DNA from: DASUPK01 sp963815045
GTDB taxonomy: Bacteria > Actinomycetota > Thermoleophilia > Solirubrobacterales > 70-9
Direction of reading: 5' to 3'
Assembly (NCBI GenBank): GCA_963815045.1
Contig: CAWFET010000003.1
Span: 434,001 to 498,000, forward strand
Length of the DNA stretch: 64,000 bases
How positions within the stretch are numbered: the first letter of the stretch is position 1; each line of letters opens with the position of its first letter. The position numbers were made by a program, and so were the translations under genes. Shown piece after piece: positions 1 through 8,275 of the stretch. The notes under the pieces were generated by a model, which made no database searches, was not told where the DNA came from, and was given only the letters and a program-made list of their open reading frames with translations.

Positions 1-2216
1 AAGTAGTAGCCCTGCCCGCGGTCGCAGTGGAGGGTCTGGAGCTCGCGGAGCTGCTCCTCGCGCTCGAGTCCCTCGGCGGTCGCCGTCAGCCCGAGCCCGT
101 GCGCCAGCCCGACGATCGCCGCAACCCCGGCCGAGTCCTCACGCGCGCGCCCCAGCCCGGCGATGAACGAGGCATCGATCTTGATCGCGTTCAGCCGCGG
201 CAGGCGCTTCAGGCTGCCGAAGGACGAGATCGCGACGCCGAAGTCGTCGATCAGGAGGCGAATTCCCAGCGCCTCGAGGTCCGGAATCGCGCCGAGCGCC
301 GCCGCCCGGCGATCCATCACGGCTCGCTCGGCGATCTCGAGGCAGATGGAGGAGGCCGGGAGCTCGGCGTCGGCGATCGCCTGCGCGATCTTGCCGCTCA
401 ATCCCGGATCGGCCAGCCGCCGCTCGCTGATGTTGACCGACACTGTGAGGCGCTCGGCATCGGGTAGCTCGCTCCGCCAGCGCGCCGCCTGGAAGCAGGC
501 CTCCCTCATGACCAGGTCATCGATCTCCGCGATCAGGTCGGATGCCTCCGCGACGAAGAGGAACTGCGCCGGTTCGAGCAGGCCGCGCTCGGGGTGCTGC
601 CAGCGGACGAGCGCCTCGGCCCCGGTGACCTCGCCGCTCATCAGGTCCACCTCCGGCTGGTAGTGGACGAGCACCTCCCCGTTCGAGACCGCCTCTCGGA
701 GCTCGCGCTCGAGGGCGGTCTGGTCGGTCTCGCCTGCCCGCATCCAGGTCTCGAACACCGCATAGCGGGACTTCCCGGCGGCCTTCGCCCGGTACATGGC
801 GAGGTCGGCGTCGCCCAGCACCTCGTCCGGCTCGGCGGGCGTTCCGTCGGCCGCGTAGAGCGCGATGCCGATGCTGGCGGCCTGCGTGATCGCCCTGCCC
901 TGCACGTCGATCGGCTTCCCCATCGCGTCGATGACGCGGTCGGCGATCGTCCGCACCGCGCGGTCCCCCACCTCCTCGCAGAGCAGCGCGAACTCGTCGC
1001 CGCCGAGGCGCGCCAGGGTGTCGCCGGCGCGAAGCAGCCGCTCGAGGCGCCGGGCGACCTCGATCAGGACCTGGTCGCCCGCGGCGTGGCCGAGAGTGTC
1101 GTTGACCAGCTTGAAGGCGTCGAGGTCGATGTAGACGATCGCGTAGCCCGCGGTGCCGCGGCGGCTCCCCGCCATCCGGACGCGGTCGGCGAAGAGCGTG
1201 CGGTTCGGCAGCCCCGTGAGGGAGTCGTGGAGCGCCTGGCGGGTGAGCCGCTCCTCGGACTCCTTGCGCTCGGAGATGTCCTCCATCTGGCTGAGCAGGT
1301 AGCTGAACGCACCCTCCCCGTCGTAGACAGGTGAGACGTTCAGCGAGATCCAGACCGAATGCCCCTGGGCGTGGACGTAGCGCTTCTCGGTCCGGTAGCC
1401 GTAGCGCTCGCCGTCGATCAGGTCGCGGAGCGCATCGAGGTCCGCATCCACGTGATCGGGGTGGGTGATCTCGCTGAAGGTCCGGCCGAGCAGCTCGTGG
1501 TCGGGATAGCCGGTGATCTCGCACAGGGCGCGGTTCACCCGCTGGAAGCGGCCGCCGGTCGAGACGAGGGCCATCCCCACCTGGCTGTCGTCGAACGCCT
1601 TGCGGAAGAGCTCCTCGGTCTCCCCGAGCTCAGTGCTGGTCCGGCGCAGCGCGAGGACGAGAGCGTGGATGGCCGGGCCGACCGTCCCGGCGAGCACGAC
1701 GGCCACGATCACTCGCTGGACCTGCTCGCCGTCGTAACCGCCCTGTCCGGGCAGGACCATCGGGAGAAGCAGAGTCACGCCCATCGCCACGATGGACAGG
1801 GCCAGTTCGCGGCCCGTGCCGTAGATCGCGAACCAGCTGATTGGGATCGCAAGCAGCGGGTCGAAGACCGTCGGCACCCTGCCGCTCGCATCGCGGAGCA
1901 GCGCGAGGATCACGAAGTAGGCGAGGGGCGGGATCGCCTGAGTCCACGCCGGGAAGCGCTCCCAGGGCAAGAGCAGCACGGACCCGATGATGAGCGGGAC
2001 CATGCCGGCGGCGATCGCCACCCGCGGATCGGCATACGACAACCCGGCCACGGGGACGAGCGCGAACGGAAGGAGCCCGGCAGCCACGAACGGCGCGATC
2101 CGCCAGGCCACGTGGGCGCCCTCGAAGAAGCGACCCGGCTCGACCTCGAGGCCGATGACGCGCGACCAGCCGCGATCGCTCTGCTGGCCCGCTGCGGCGG
2201 CTGGTCGGTGGCTCAC
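1..2216 (-). CDS. Membrane PAS-GGDEF-EAL protein (cyclic-di-GMP turnover), 3' end cut by window edge
   Basis: Reading on the minus strand from a GTG at 2216 gives an open frame that runs off the left edge, so the C-terminus is missing. The N-terminal part holds several hydrophobic segments (about residues 35-190), then a PAS-type sensor region, a GGDEF domain with an intact RLGGDEFALL motif and an EAL domain with GAEALVRWQHP. GGDEF domains make and EAL domains degrade cyclic di-GMP; both signatures look intact, so the net activity cannot be predicted. The frame stops at the edge within the EAL domain (last residues DRGQGYYF). An AGAGG about 7 nt before the GTG supports the start. A strong palindrome pair lies about 120 bp upstream. 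Confidence 0.88.
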   Translation of the reverse strand, partial: MSHRPAAAAGQQSDRGWSRVIGLEVEPGRFFEGAHVAWRIAPFVAAGLLPFALVPVAGLSYADPRVAIAAGMVPLIIGSVLLLPWERFPAWTQAIPPLAYFVILALLRDASGRVPTVFDPLLAIPISWFAIYGTGRELALSIVAMGVTLLLPMVLPGQGGYDGEQVQRVIVAVVLAGTVGPAIHALVLALRRTSTELGETEELFRKAFDDSQVGMALVSTGGRFQRVNRALCEITGYPDHELLGRTFSEITHPDHVDADLDALRDLIDGERYGYRTEKRYVHAQGHSVWISLNVSPVYDGEGAFSYLLSQMEDISERKESEERLTRQALHDSLTGLPNRTLFADRVRMAGSRRGTAGYAIVYIDLDAFKLVNDTLGHAAGDQVLIEVARRLERLLRAGDTLARLGGDEFALLCEEVGDRAVRTIADRVIDAMGKPIDVQGRAITQAASIGIALYAADGTPAEPDEVLGDADLAMYRAKAAGKSRYAVFETWMRAGETDQTALERELREAVSNGEVLVHYQPEVDLMSGEVTGAEALVRWQHPERGLLEPAQFLFVAEASDLIAEIDDLVMREACFQAARWRSELPDAERLTVSVNISERRLADPGLSGKIAQAIADAELPASSICLEIAERAVMDRRAAALGAIPDLEALGIRLLIDDFGVAISSFGSLKRLPRLNAIKIDASFIAGLGRAREDSAGVAAIVGLAHGLGLTATAEGLEREEQLRELQTLHCDRGQGYY

Positions 2217-2332
2217 TCTCCGTCCTCTCTCGAAGTCCCCCTTCGAGCCCCAACAGGAAGCGAAGCGGCCGGAACCTTCCCCTGGGAGACGGTCGACCGT
2301 AGACCCAAGCCCCGGGCGTGAAAAGACCTCTA

Positions 2333-2361
2333 TTCGGTACCGAACGTCCGTTGGACGTTCG
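2333..2361. promoter_or_regulatory. Overlapping palindromes, probable operator
   Basis: TTCGGTACCGAA at 2333-2344 is a perfect 12-bp palindrome. It overlaps CGAACGTCC-GTT-GGACGTTCG at 2341-2361, a perfect 9-bp inverted repeat with a 3-nt centre. The site lies upstream of the GGDEF/EAL gene and downstream of the racemase-like gene. It resembles TetR-family operators and is one mismatch from an actinobacterial SOS box (CGAAC-N4-GTTCG). Which protein binds is not known. Confidence 0.45.
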
Positions 2362-2404
2362 TTCTAGCCGCCGCTTGTGACCGCGACCTGATGGCGAAGC
2401 CGTA

Positions 2405-3622
2405 TCAGAGGAACGTTTTCCCCTCGCCCCGGTAGGTCGGGACCTCGTCGCGGATGGTGTTGCCGGTGATCAACAGGAGGCGATCGAAGCGCTCGCTGAG
2501 CTCGCCCGCGCGGAGATCGCGGAAGTAGACGCGATCTCCGATCGTGAGCCCCTTGGGAGACCTCTGCGGGAGCGCGCGCCGAGCCCCCTCGGGGACAGCA
2601 TCGACGCCGGAGGATCGGGTGACCGGGAGTGCGAACATCGCGGCCGGACGGGGCCGGAAGGAGCGGTGGTGGTCGAGCTGCACGGGGGCCTGGAAGCCCG
2701 ACCCGGCTCCGATCTCGGTGACGGCCCATTCCGCCGCGGTCGTCTCGATCGAGCCGGTGCCTCCACCGACGACGAACTCGAGCTGTGCGACGCCGGCGAG
2801 GGCGCTGACGATCTCGGCTCGGCGCTCCTCCACGTCCTTCGCGGAGATGGCCTGCATCCGCCTGACGAGCAGGTTGGTGATCGCCTTCCCGGGCACGTTG
2901 TCGCCGATCGCGGCGATCTGCGATTCGTACGCCCGGACCCCGACCAGCCTGCTCCGGTCGCGCTGGTCGATCTCCTGGGCGAGGGCGACCGCCTGGTCGG
3001 CGGTCCGGAGTGGCGAGCGGCGCGCGCCGACCTTGACGATCCCGCCCAGCGGCCACCAGGAGAGATCGATGTCGATCGCGACGCGGATCGGGGAGACGAA
3101 GGACGCGGCCGCCTCCTCGATCAGGTCGAGGTGCTCCGTGCTGTCGACCATGACCACCGGCGCCTCGTCGGGGTCCTCGGAGGTGATGCGCGCGAGCCGC
3201 GTCAGGCAGGCGCGGTCGGCCGTCGGGCGAGCGAGGACGAGGTCACGAAGGCCGCGCTCCCAGAGCCACAGGGTCTCGGGGAGGGAGTAGGTGAGCGTGC
3301 CCTGGAAGCCGGGGTCCAGATCGAGGAGCCGCTCCAGCACCGGGCGCGAGCGGATTGCGTGGCTGGCGATTCGGATCGGCTTGCCGCGAGAGCGCCGCAG
3401 CATGTCGGCGGCGTTCGCCCAGACCGCGTCGAGGTCGAGGAAGGCGAACGGCGCCTGCCGGCCGCCGAAGATCGCCTCGAAGCGCTCGTGGGCCTCCAGC
3501 GGCGTGGGCAGCGGCAGCGGCGTCGGGGTGTCGATCGCCGAGACCGGCCGCGTCTCCTCATCGACCGGCGGCGTCGCGATCGGGTTCTCCTGTGGGGTCG
3601 GCTTCTCTTGAGTAGTGGGCAT
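2405..3622 (-). CDS. Alanine racemase / D-threonine aldolase-like PLP-fold protein
   Basis: A 405-residue protein starting at ATG 3622; a longer frame continues upstream but would run through the tRNA-Ser gene, so this ATG is chosen. The first 45 residues are Pro/Thr-rich; after that the sequence matches the actinobacterial 'amino acid deaminase/aldolase' branch of the alanine racemase N-terminal (TIM barrel, PLP) family: FAFLDLDAVWANA near residue 60 and the GKPIRIAS motif near 80-87. In relatives as I recall them this motif reads ASKSVR, where the lysine carries PLP; here the residue is His88 (ASHAIR). If correct, the usual Schiff-base lysine is absent. Substrate and activity are unknown. 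Confidence 0.75.
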   Translation of the reverse strand: MPTTQEKPTPQENPIATPPVDEETRPVSAIDTPTPLPLPTPLEAHERFEAIFGGRQAPFAFLDLDAVWANAADMLRRSRGKPIRIASHAIRSRPVLERLLDLDPGFQGTLTYSLPETLWLWERGLRDLVLARPTADRACLTRLARITSEDPDEAPVVMVDSTEHLDLIEEAAASFVSPIRVAIDIDLSWWPLGGIVKVGARRSPLRTADQAVALAQEIDQRDRSRLVGVRAYESQIAAIGDNVPGKAITNLLVRRMQAISAKDVEERRAEIVSALAGVAQLEFVVGGGTGSIETTAAEWAVTEIGAGSGFQAPVQLDHHRSFRPRPAAMFALPVTRSSGVDAVPEGARRALPQRSPKGLTIGDRVYFRDLRAGELSERFDRLLLITGNTIRDEVPTYRGEGKTFL

Positions 3623-3657
3623 TCCGATCCAGCCTACAATCGTGCCGCGGTTCCCCC

Positions 3658-3747
3658 GGAGAGGTGGCCGAGCGGCTGAAGGCACTCGCCTGCTAAGCGA
3701 GTAGGGGGCTAATAGCTCTCTCGAGGGTTCGAATCCCTCCCTCTCCG
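3658..3747 (+). tRNA. tRNA-Ser (anticodon GCT)
   Basis: A 90-nt class II tRNA with a long variable arm. The acceptor GGAGAGG (3658-3664) pairs with CCTCTCC (3740-3746), the anticodon loop reads CTGCTAA, and the T-loop GGTTCGAATCC is canonical. The discriminator is G. CCA is not encoded. A -10-like TACAAT lies at 3635-3640, about the right distance upstream. The next protein start is only 5 nt downstream. Confidence 0.97.
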
Positions 3748-3752
3748 CTCTG

Positions 3753-4490
3753 ATGGGCTTCCTCGCGCTGATTGCTGGGCTGGCGCTCGCAGCCTCCTCC
3801 GGAACCGGGAATTCGGCCGTCGAGGCGCTGCGGGCGAGCGTTCCGCTGCCGCAGGTGCGGATCGATCCCCCGCCGCCGAAGGTGAAGGGTCCGAGCTTCC
3901 CGATCGCCACCGTCAGGCCGGGCCATCGGATCGCCCTGCACGCCTCGCCGGGAGGCCGGGTCATCGCGCGCTCCGGGGACCGCACCGACTTCGGATCCGT
4001 GCGCGTCTTCTGGATCGAACAGGTCCGGAGCGGCTGGTTCGGTGTCCCGGCCCCAGAGCTGCCCGACGGCGAGCTGGCCTGGATCCGGGACGATCGCTTC
4101 GCCCTCGACGTGTCGCAGACCCACTTCTGGATCGACGCGGACGTCTCGCGCGAGATCCTCGAGCTCCACTACGGAGACCGGGTCCTCGAGAGGTTCCCGG
4201 TCACGGTCGGCTCCCCGGCCTCGCCGACGCCGCTCGGCGACTACTCGGTCACGGACGGGCTGGTCGGCAAGGGCCTCGGGCCCTGGTACGGGTGCTGCGC
4301 CCTGGCCCTCTCCGGGCATCAGCCGAACCTCCCGACGGGATGGATCGGGGGAAACCGCATGGCGATCCACGGGACGCCGGGCTCGATCGGCGGCGCGAAC
4401 TCGCATGGCTGCCTGCGCGCCTCCGACCCGGACATGATCTCCCTGTTCGCCCGGGTCCCGCTGGGAGCGCCCGTCTTCATCCACGCCTAG
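3753..4490 (+). CDS. L,D-transpeptidase (YkuD domain), exported
   Basis: A 245-residue protein. A short hydrophobic N-terminus (MGFLALIAGLALAASSG) is a likely signal peptide or anchor. The C-terminal YkuD domain has the catalytic HGTPGSIGG...SHGCLR pattern with nucleophile Cys220, His218 and His206, so it should cross-link peptidoglycan stem peptides (3-3 links) or attach proteins to the wall. Residues 50-115 may form an SH3-like region. The ATG begins 5 nt after the tRNA-Ser gene, an in-frame stop lies inside the tRNA, and no other upstream start exists. No Shine-Dalgarno is present, so the message probably arises by tRNA 3' processing or is leaderless-like. Confidence 0.9.
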   Translation: MGFLALIAGLALAASSGTGNSAVEALRASVPLPQVRIDPPPPKVKGPSFPIATVRPGHRIALHASPGGRVIARSGDRTDFGSVRVFWIEQVRSGWFGVPAPELPDGELAWIRDDRFALDVSQTHFWIDADVSREILELHYGDRVLERFPVTVGSPASPTPLGDYSVTDGLVGKGLGPWYGCCALALSGHQPNLPTGWIGGNRMAIHGTPGSIGGANSHGCLRASDPDMISLFARVPLGAPVFIHA

Positions 4491-4557
4491 GGACGAACCC
4501 CGGCAGTGAAGGGGGAGGGAGCAGGGTCCGTGGCGATCTGTGGTCGTATATCGACAA

Positions 4558-6084
4558 CTAACCGCCACGGTTGCGGCGTCGCAGCCTCCGCTTGCGCCTC
4601 GAGGGCGGCTTCTTGGCCGAGGCCTCCCTCTTCAGTGGCGCTTTTCGTGCCTTCGGCTTCGCTTTGGGCTTCGGTTTGACCCGCGGCTTTGCTTTCGCCC
4701 GAGGCACCGGCTGCTCTCGCAGCGCCTCGCGCAGGGCGGTGGCGAGGTCGTCGAGGTCGGCCACCACGTCGTGATCTCCCGCCAGGCCGAAGAAGACCCG
4801 GCCGTCGTAGCTCATCATCCCGATCGAGAGGGCGTGGTTCTGCGGCGAGAGCGGGACGAAGGGATAGATCTCCTTGATCTGGCGCCCGAGCAGGTAGAGG
4901 GGCCGTTGGGGCCCGGGAACGTTGGAGACGACGAGGTTGAAGACCAGCGGCCGCGCCATCCCTCGCGAGAGCAGCCGGTTGATCGTCGGAGGGGCCCAGC
5001 CGGTCGCCTCGATCAGCAGGGAGGCCGCCCGGGCGTTGTCGGATTCCTTCAGCCGCCGGGTCTCGTCGCGAAGCTGCTCGAGGCGCTTCCGCGGATCGGG
5101 CTCGGAGAGCGGCAGGCGGACCATGATCGTCGAGATGCGGTTGCCGAGCTCACCCTTCTCGTCGGCGCGCCGGATGCTCACCGGCACCAGCGCGACGAGA
5201 TAGTCGGGAATCTTGTCCCCCCGCCCCTCGAGGTAGCACCGCAGCGCGCCGGCCGCGACCGAGAGCAGCACGTCATTGACGGTCGATTCCTCGGCGATGG
5301 CTCGGGCGCGCTTCAGGCGGTCGAGGTCGGTCCGCGCCCAGGCGACCCGCCTGTCCCGGCCGATCCTCACGTTGAGCGAGCTGCGCGGAACCTGCGGGCC
5401 TCCCGAAGCGAGGCCGGTGAACGCCTCCGCGGTCCGCAGCACCCGCCCGGCGGTCTGGCCCGGCGTGGTGACCGCAGTTCGCGCCGCTCGCCCGGCTGCC
5501 CGGAGCGGCTTCCGGACGCGCTCGGAGGCGGCCTGGGTGAGCAGCATCGTGGGGCTGGGCTCGTCCGGGTCCCAGGGCTTCTCGGGCGCCCTGATCCGGG
5601 TGCCGCGCTTGCTGGTGTCGAGCAGGATCGTGCCGACGTCCACAGCCGCCACCCCGTCCACCAGGGCGTGGTGGGTCTTCGAGACGTAGGCGTGCCGGCC
5701 CGCGAGGCCCTCGACCATGTAGAGCTGCCAGAGGGGGCGCTCCATGTCGAGGGGCTCCGACATGACGCGGCCGACGATGTCTCGCAGCTGGTCGAGGCGG
5801 CCCGGCCGCGGCACCGAAACGTGGCGGACGTGGCGCCTGACGTCGAACTGCGGATCGTCGCCCCAGACCGGGTTCTCGATGCCGAGTGGAATCCGCACGA
5901 TTCGCTGGCGAAAGCGAGGCACGAGCAGCAGCCGCTTCTCGACGTGCGCGACCAGCTGGTCGTAGGTCGGGGCCGCTCCCTCGACGATGATCGTCGCGCC
6001 GACGTGCACATGGATCGGCCCGCGCTCGGCGTTCAGGTTCGACATGTCCGACCCGGAGAGTCGCTGTGGGGCCCTGGTCGCCAA
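4558..6084 (-). CDS. Wax ester synthase / diacylglycerol acyltransferase (WS/DGAT family)
   Basis: WS/DGAT enzymes esterify acyl-CoA with fatty alcohols or diacylglycerol to make storage wax esters and triacylglycerol. The active-site HHxxxDG motif is present as HHALVDG, and the late motif NLVVSNVPGP is typical. The family usually begins with an RLSG(L/S)D segment near residue 10, and this segment lies upstream of the first ATG (6045). A TTG at 6084 would include it and is therefore preferred, giving about 508 residues; neither start has a good Shine-Dalgarno. The last ~45 residues form an unusual Lys/Arg/Pro-rich basic tail beyond the domain. The gene follows the FMN oxidoreductase gene by about 20 bp on the same strand. 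Confidence 0.88.
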   Translation of the reverse strand: MATRAPQRLSGSDMSNLNAERGPIHVHVGATIIVEGAAPTYDQLVAHVEKRLLLVPRFRQRIVRIPLGIENPVWGDDPQFDVRRHVRHVSVPRPGRLDQLRDIVGRVMSEPLDMERPLWQLYMVEGLAGRHAYVSKTHHALVDGVAAVDVGTILLDTSKRGTRIRAPEKPWDPDEPSPTMLLTQAASERVRKPLRAAGRAARTAVTTPGQTAGRVLRTAEAFTGLASGGPQVPRSSLNVRIGRDRRVAWARTDLDRLKRARAIAEESTVNDVLLSVAAGALRCYLEGRGDKIPDYLVALVPVSIRRADEKGELGNRISTIMVRLPLSEPDPRKRLEQLRDETRRLKESDNARAASLLIEATGWAPPTINRLLSRGMARPLVFNLVVSNVPGPQRPLYLLGRQIKEIYPFVPLSPQNHALSIGMMSYDGRVFFGLAGDHDVVADLDDLATALREALREQPVPRAKAKPRVKPKPKAKPKARKAPLKREASAKKPPSRRKRRLRRRNRGG

Positions 6085-6104
6085 GCGGGCGAGACTAGCG
6101 GGAG

Positions 6105-7178
6105 CTAACGGCGGCGCTGGACGTGATCTGCGCTCAGAGCGGACGGCTCGGGGGCGCCGAGCAGCGCCAGCGCCAGCCGCAGCTCCTCGGCGAGCATCTC
6201 GAGCGCGCGGCGCGCGCCGGCCTCGCCGCTCCAGGCCAGCCCCCAGAGCGCGGGGCGGCCGACCAGCACCGCCTCCGCGCCGAGCGCGAGGGCGACGGCG
6301 ATGTCCGTGCCGCGGCGGATGCCGCCGTCGATCAGGACCGGGATCCGGCCCGCCACCGCCTCGACCACCTCGGGCAGGGCGTCGATCGTCGCCGGCGCGT
6401 TGTCGAGCTGGCGGCCGCCGTGGTTGGAGACCACCACACCGGCCGCACCGTGCTCCACGGCGAGAGCCGCGTCCTCGCCCGTGATCAGGCCCTTGACCAG
6501 GATCGGCAGCTCGAACTCGGCACAGAGCTGCTCGAGGTCCTTCCAGGTGATGGAGGGATCGACTAGGGCGAAGACCTCGGCGGGTGTGAGGCTGCGGTGC
6601 CCGGCGGCAGCCTCGATCGCCGGAGCGCGGATCTCGGCCGGGACCTCGAAGCCGGTGCGGAAATCCCGCTCCCTCCTGCCCGCGTACGGAGCGTCGACGG
6701 TGAGCAGGAGCGCCTCGTACCCCGCCTCGGCGGCCTCCTCGACCATCGCGCGCGTCACCCCGCGATCCCGGAAGCAGTAGACCTGCATCCAGCGCCTGCC
6801 GCGGGGGGCGGCCTCGGCGACCTCGGCGGCGCGGGTGCTGGTCAGGCTCGACAGGCACATCACGGTGCCGGCGTCGCGGGCCGCGCGCGCCATCCCGGCC
6901 TCGCCGTCCGGATGGGCGAGCAGCTGGAAGGCGACCGGAGCGACAAGGAACGGGACCTCGAGCTGGGCGCCGAGGACAGTCGCCTTCGTCGAGACCTCGG
7001 AGACGTCGACCAGCACGCGCGGTCGAAGCTCCCATCCCTCATAGGCCTCGGCGTTCCGCCGCAGGGTCCGCTCGTCGCCGGCGCCGCCGGCGAAGTAGCC
7101 GTGGGCGCCCGGCTCGAGCTTCTCGAATGCAAGTCGTTCGAGATCCGCGATGTTGACGGGATCGGAGACGCGAGAAGG
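6105..7178 (-). CDS. FMN-dependent alpha-hydroxy acid dehydrogenase, 5' end without a start codon
   Basis: The frame encodes a (S)-2-hydroxy-acid oxidase / lactate dehydrogenase TIM-barrel enzyme. Visible family marks are AGGAGDERTLRRNAEA near the N-terminus, LLLTVDAPYAGRRERDFR in the middle, the catalytic-base region SNHGGRQLDNAPAT, and DGGIRRGTDIAVALALGA. FMN-bound oxidation of L-lactate or a related 2-hydroxy acid is expected. The homologous N-terminus (DPVNIADLERLA) begins just after an in-frame TAG at 7181-7179, and no ATG, GTG or TTG precedes it. A GTG at 7186 with suitable context is in another frame. A single-base shift between about 7150 and 7186, real or a sequence error, is the simplest explanation. 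Confidence 0.8.
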   Translation of the reverse strand, partial: PSRVSDPVNIADLERLAFEKLEPGAHGYFAGGAGDERTLRRNAEAYEGWELRPRVLVDVSEVSTKATVLGAQLEVPFLVAPVAFQLLAHPDGEAGMARAARDAGTVMCLSSLTSTRAAEVAEAAPRGRRWMQVYCFRDRGVTRAMVEEAAEAGYEALLLTVDAPYAGRRERDFRTGFEVPAEIRAPAIEAAAGHRSLTPAEVFALVDPSITWKDLEQLCAEFELPILVKGLITGEDAALAVEHGAAGVVVSNHGGRQLDNAPATIDALPEVVEAVAGRIPVLIDGGIRRGTDIAVALALGAEAVLVGRPALWGLAWSGEAGARRALEMLAEELRLALALLGAPEPSALSADHVQRRR

Positions 7179-7260
7179 CTATTCACAGACCGCCCGAGGG
7201 GATAGGGTCGGCGCTGGGAGAAGTTGGAGGGGTCAAGAGGGGGGACTAGGAGGAGTTCAG

Positions 7261-7884
7261 ATGAAGTCAGCCCGGCTCGCCCCGCTCAGCGGGATTGCGT
7301 TCGTGGTGTTGTTGATCGTCGGTCTGGTCGTGGTCTCCGGGAACACGCCCAGCATCGACGACTCGGCGTCGAAGATCGCGAGCTACTACGGCGATCACAA
7401 GGCGAAGGAGACCCTTGCAGTGATCGTGGTCGCGATCTCCGCGGTGGCCCTGGCCATTTTCGCGGTCACGCTGCGGAACTTCCTGAGGGACGGCGGTGCC
7501 GATCGAACCATTTGGCCCACGCTGGCCTTGTTCGGAGGAGTCGTCGCTGTCGCCGGCCTGTTCTTCGCCGGTGCAGTGCATCTCGCGCTGGTGAACGGTG
7601 GCGACAAGCACATCAGCCCGGTGGCGATGGTCGCTGTCAACGCGCTCGACTCCGAAGCTCTGCTCGCGTTCCTCGTGCCGCTCGGGATCATGCTGATCGG
7701 CGCGGCGGGCGCGACCCTGAGCGGTGGAGGTGCGCTGCCGAAATGGATGGGCTGGGTCGCCCTGGTGATCGGAATCGTCTTCTTCACCCCGGCCTTCTTC
7801 GTCTCGGTGCTTCTGATGTTCATCTGGATCATCGTTGCGAGCATCCTCATGTATCGGCGGGCTGGCACACCCGCAACCGCGTAG
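7261..7884 (+). CDS. Hypothetical multi-pass membrane protein
   Basis: A 207-residue protein chosen to start at ATG 7261 because a strong AGGAGG lies 6-11 nt upstream. Five to six hydrophobic segments are visible, at about residues 8-26, 48-68, 84-106, 127-150 and 158-196. The second and third segments are separated by a short charged stretch (RNFLRDGGADR). It resembles small actinobacterial integral membrane proteins of unknown function; I do not recognise a catalytic motif. A good bidirectional terminator follows immediately. Confidence 0.8.
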   Translation: MKSARLAPLSGIAFVVLLIVGLVVVSGNTPSIDDSASKIASYYGDHKAKETLAVIVVAISAVALAIFAVTLRNFLRDGGADRTIWPTLALFGGVVAVAGLFFAGAVHLALVNGGDKHISPVAMVAVNALDSEALLAFLVPLGIMLIGAAGATLSGGGALPKWMGWVALVIGIVFFTPAFFVSVLLMFIWIIVASILMYRRAGTPATA

Positions 7885-7890
7885 CCCTCG

Positions 7891-7925
7891 CTCAGCCCGG
7901 CGTCTCCCCGAGGCGCCGGGCTGAG
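7891..7925. terminator. Bidirectional stem-loop terminator
   Basis: CTCAGCCCGGCG (7891-7902) and CGCCGGGCTGAG (7914-7925) form a perfect 12-bp stem with an 11-nt loop, followed by a short T-containing tract. It separates the membrane protein gene from the next unit. Confidence 0.75.
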
Positions 7926-7936
7926 ATCCTTTCCGC

Positions 7937-8275
7937 ATGCCGAGGCGACGCCGCGAGAAGGAGCCCGTCGAGACGGTCGACTACACCGACCCGGAGGGCA
8001 ACGTGCTCAGCTTGCGCCGCTCCGTCAGCGACCGCACCATCCGCAAGATCAACAAGCCTCACAAGAAGGACGCCTCGTCGGCGGACGACGTCTGGGCGCG
8101 CCGCAACGAGATGCTCTTCGAGTACCTCGTCACGCGGTGGGAGATCTCCGGGCTGCCGCTCGACGATCAGAAGATGCTGATCGGCCGCTACCGGATGGCC
8201 GACTCCGAGGAGCAGCGCTGGGTCCGGGAGACGATCAGCGCGCACCTCGAACGCCACATTCCTGAGCTCGCATGA
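7937..8275 (+). CDS. Hypothetical small basic protein upstream of plsC
   Basis: A 112-residue charged protein with an Arg/Lys-rich N-terminus (MPRRRREK) and a predicted helical C-terminal half. It has no membrane segment or metal motif that I can see. It overlaps the acyltransferase gene by an ATGA, so the two are translationally coupled. Its codon use matches the backbone genes, and it looks like a genuine conserved hypothetical protein; no function is assigned. Confidence 0.75.
   Translation: MPRRRREKEPVETVDYTDPEGNVLSLRRSVSDRTIRKINKPHKKDASSADDVWARRNEMLFEYLVTRWEISGLPLDDQKMLIGRYRMADSEEQRWVRETISAHLERHIPELA

Noticed and set aside
3623..3985. N-terminal extension of the racemase-like protein
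   Set aside because: It would be read through the antisense of tRNA-Ser; the ATG at 3622 fits the family start.
4558..7035. 825-residue minus-strand frame joining two genes
   Set aside because: Its N-terminal half is an out-of-frame shadow of the FMN oxidoreductase; only the WS/DGAT part is real.
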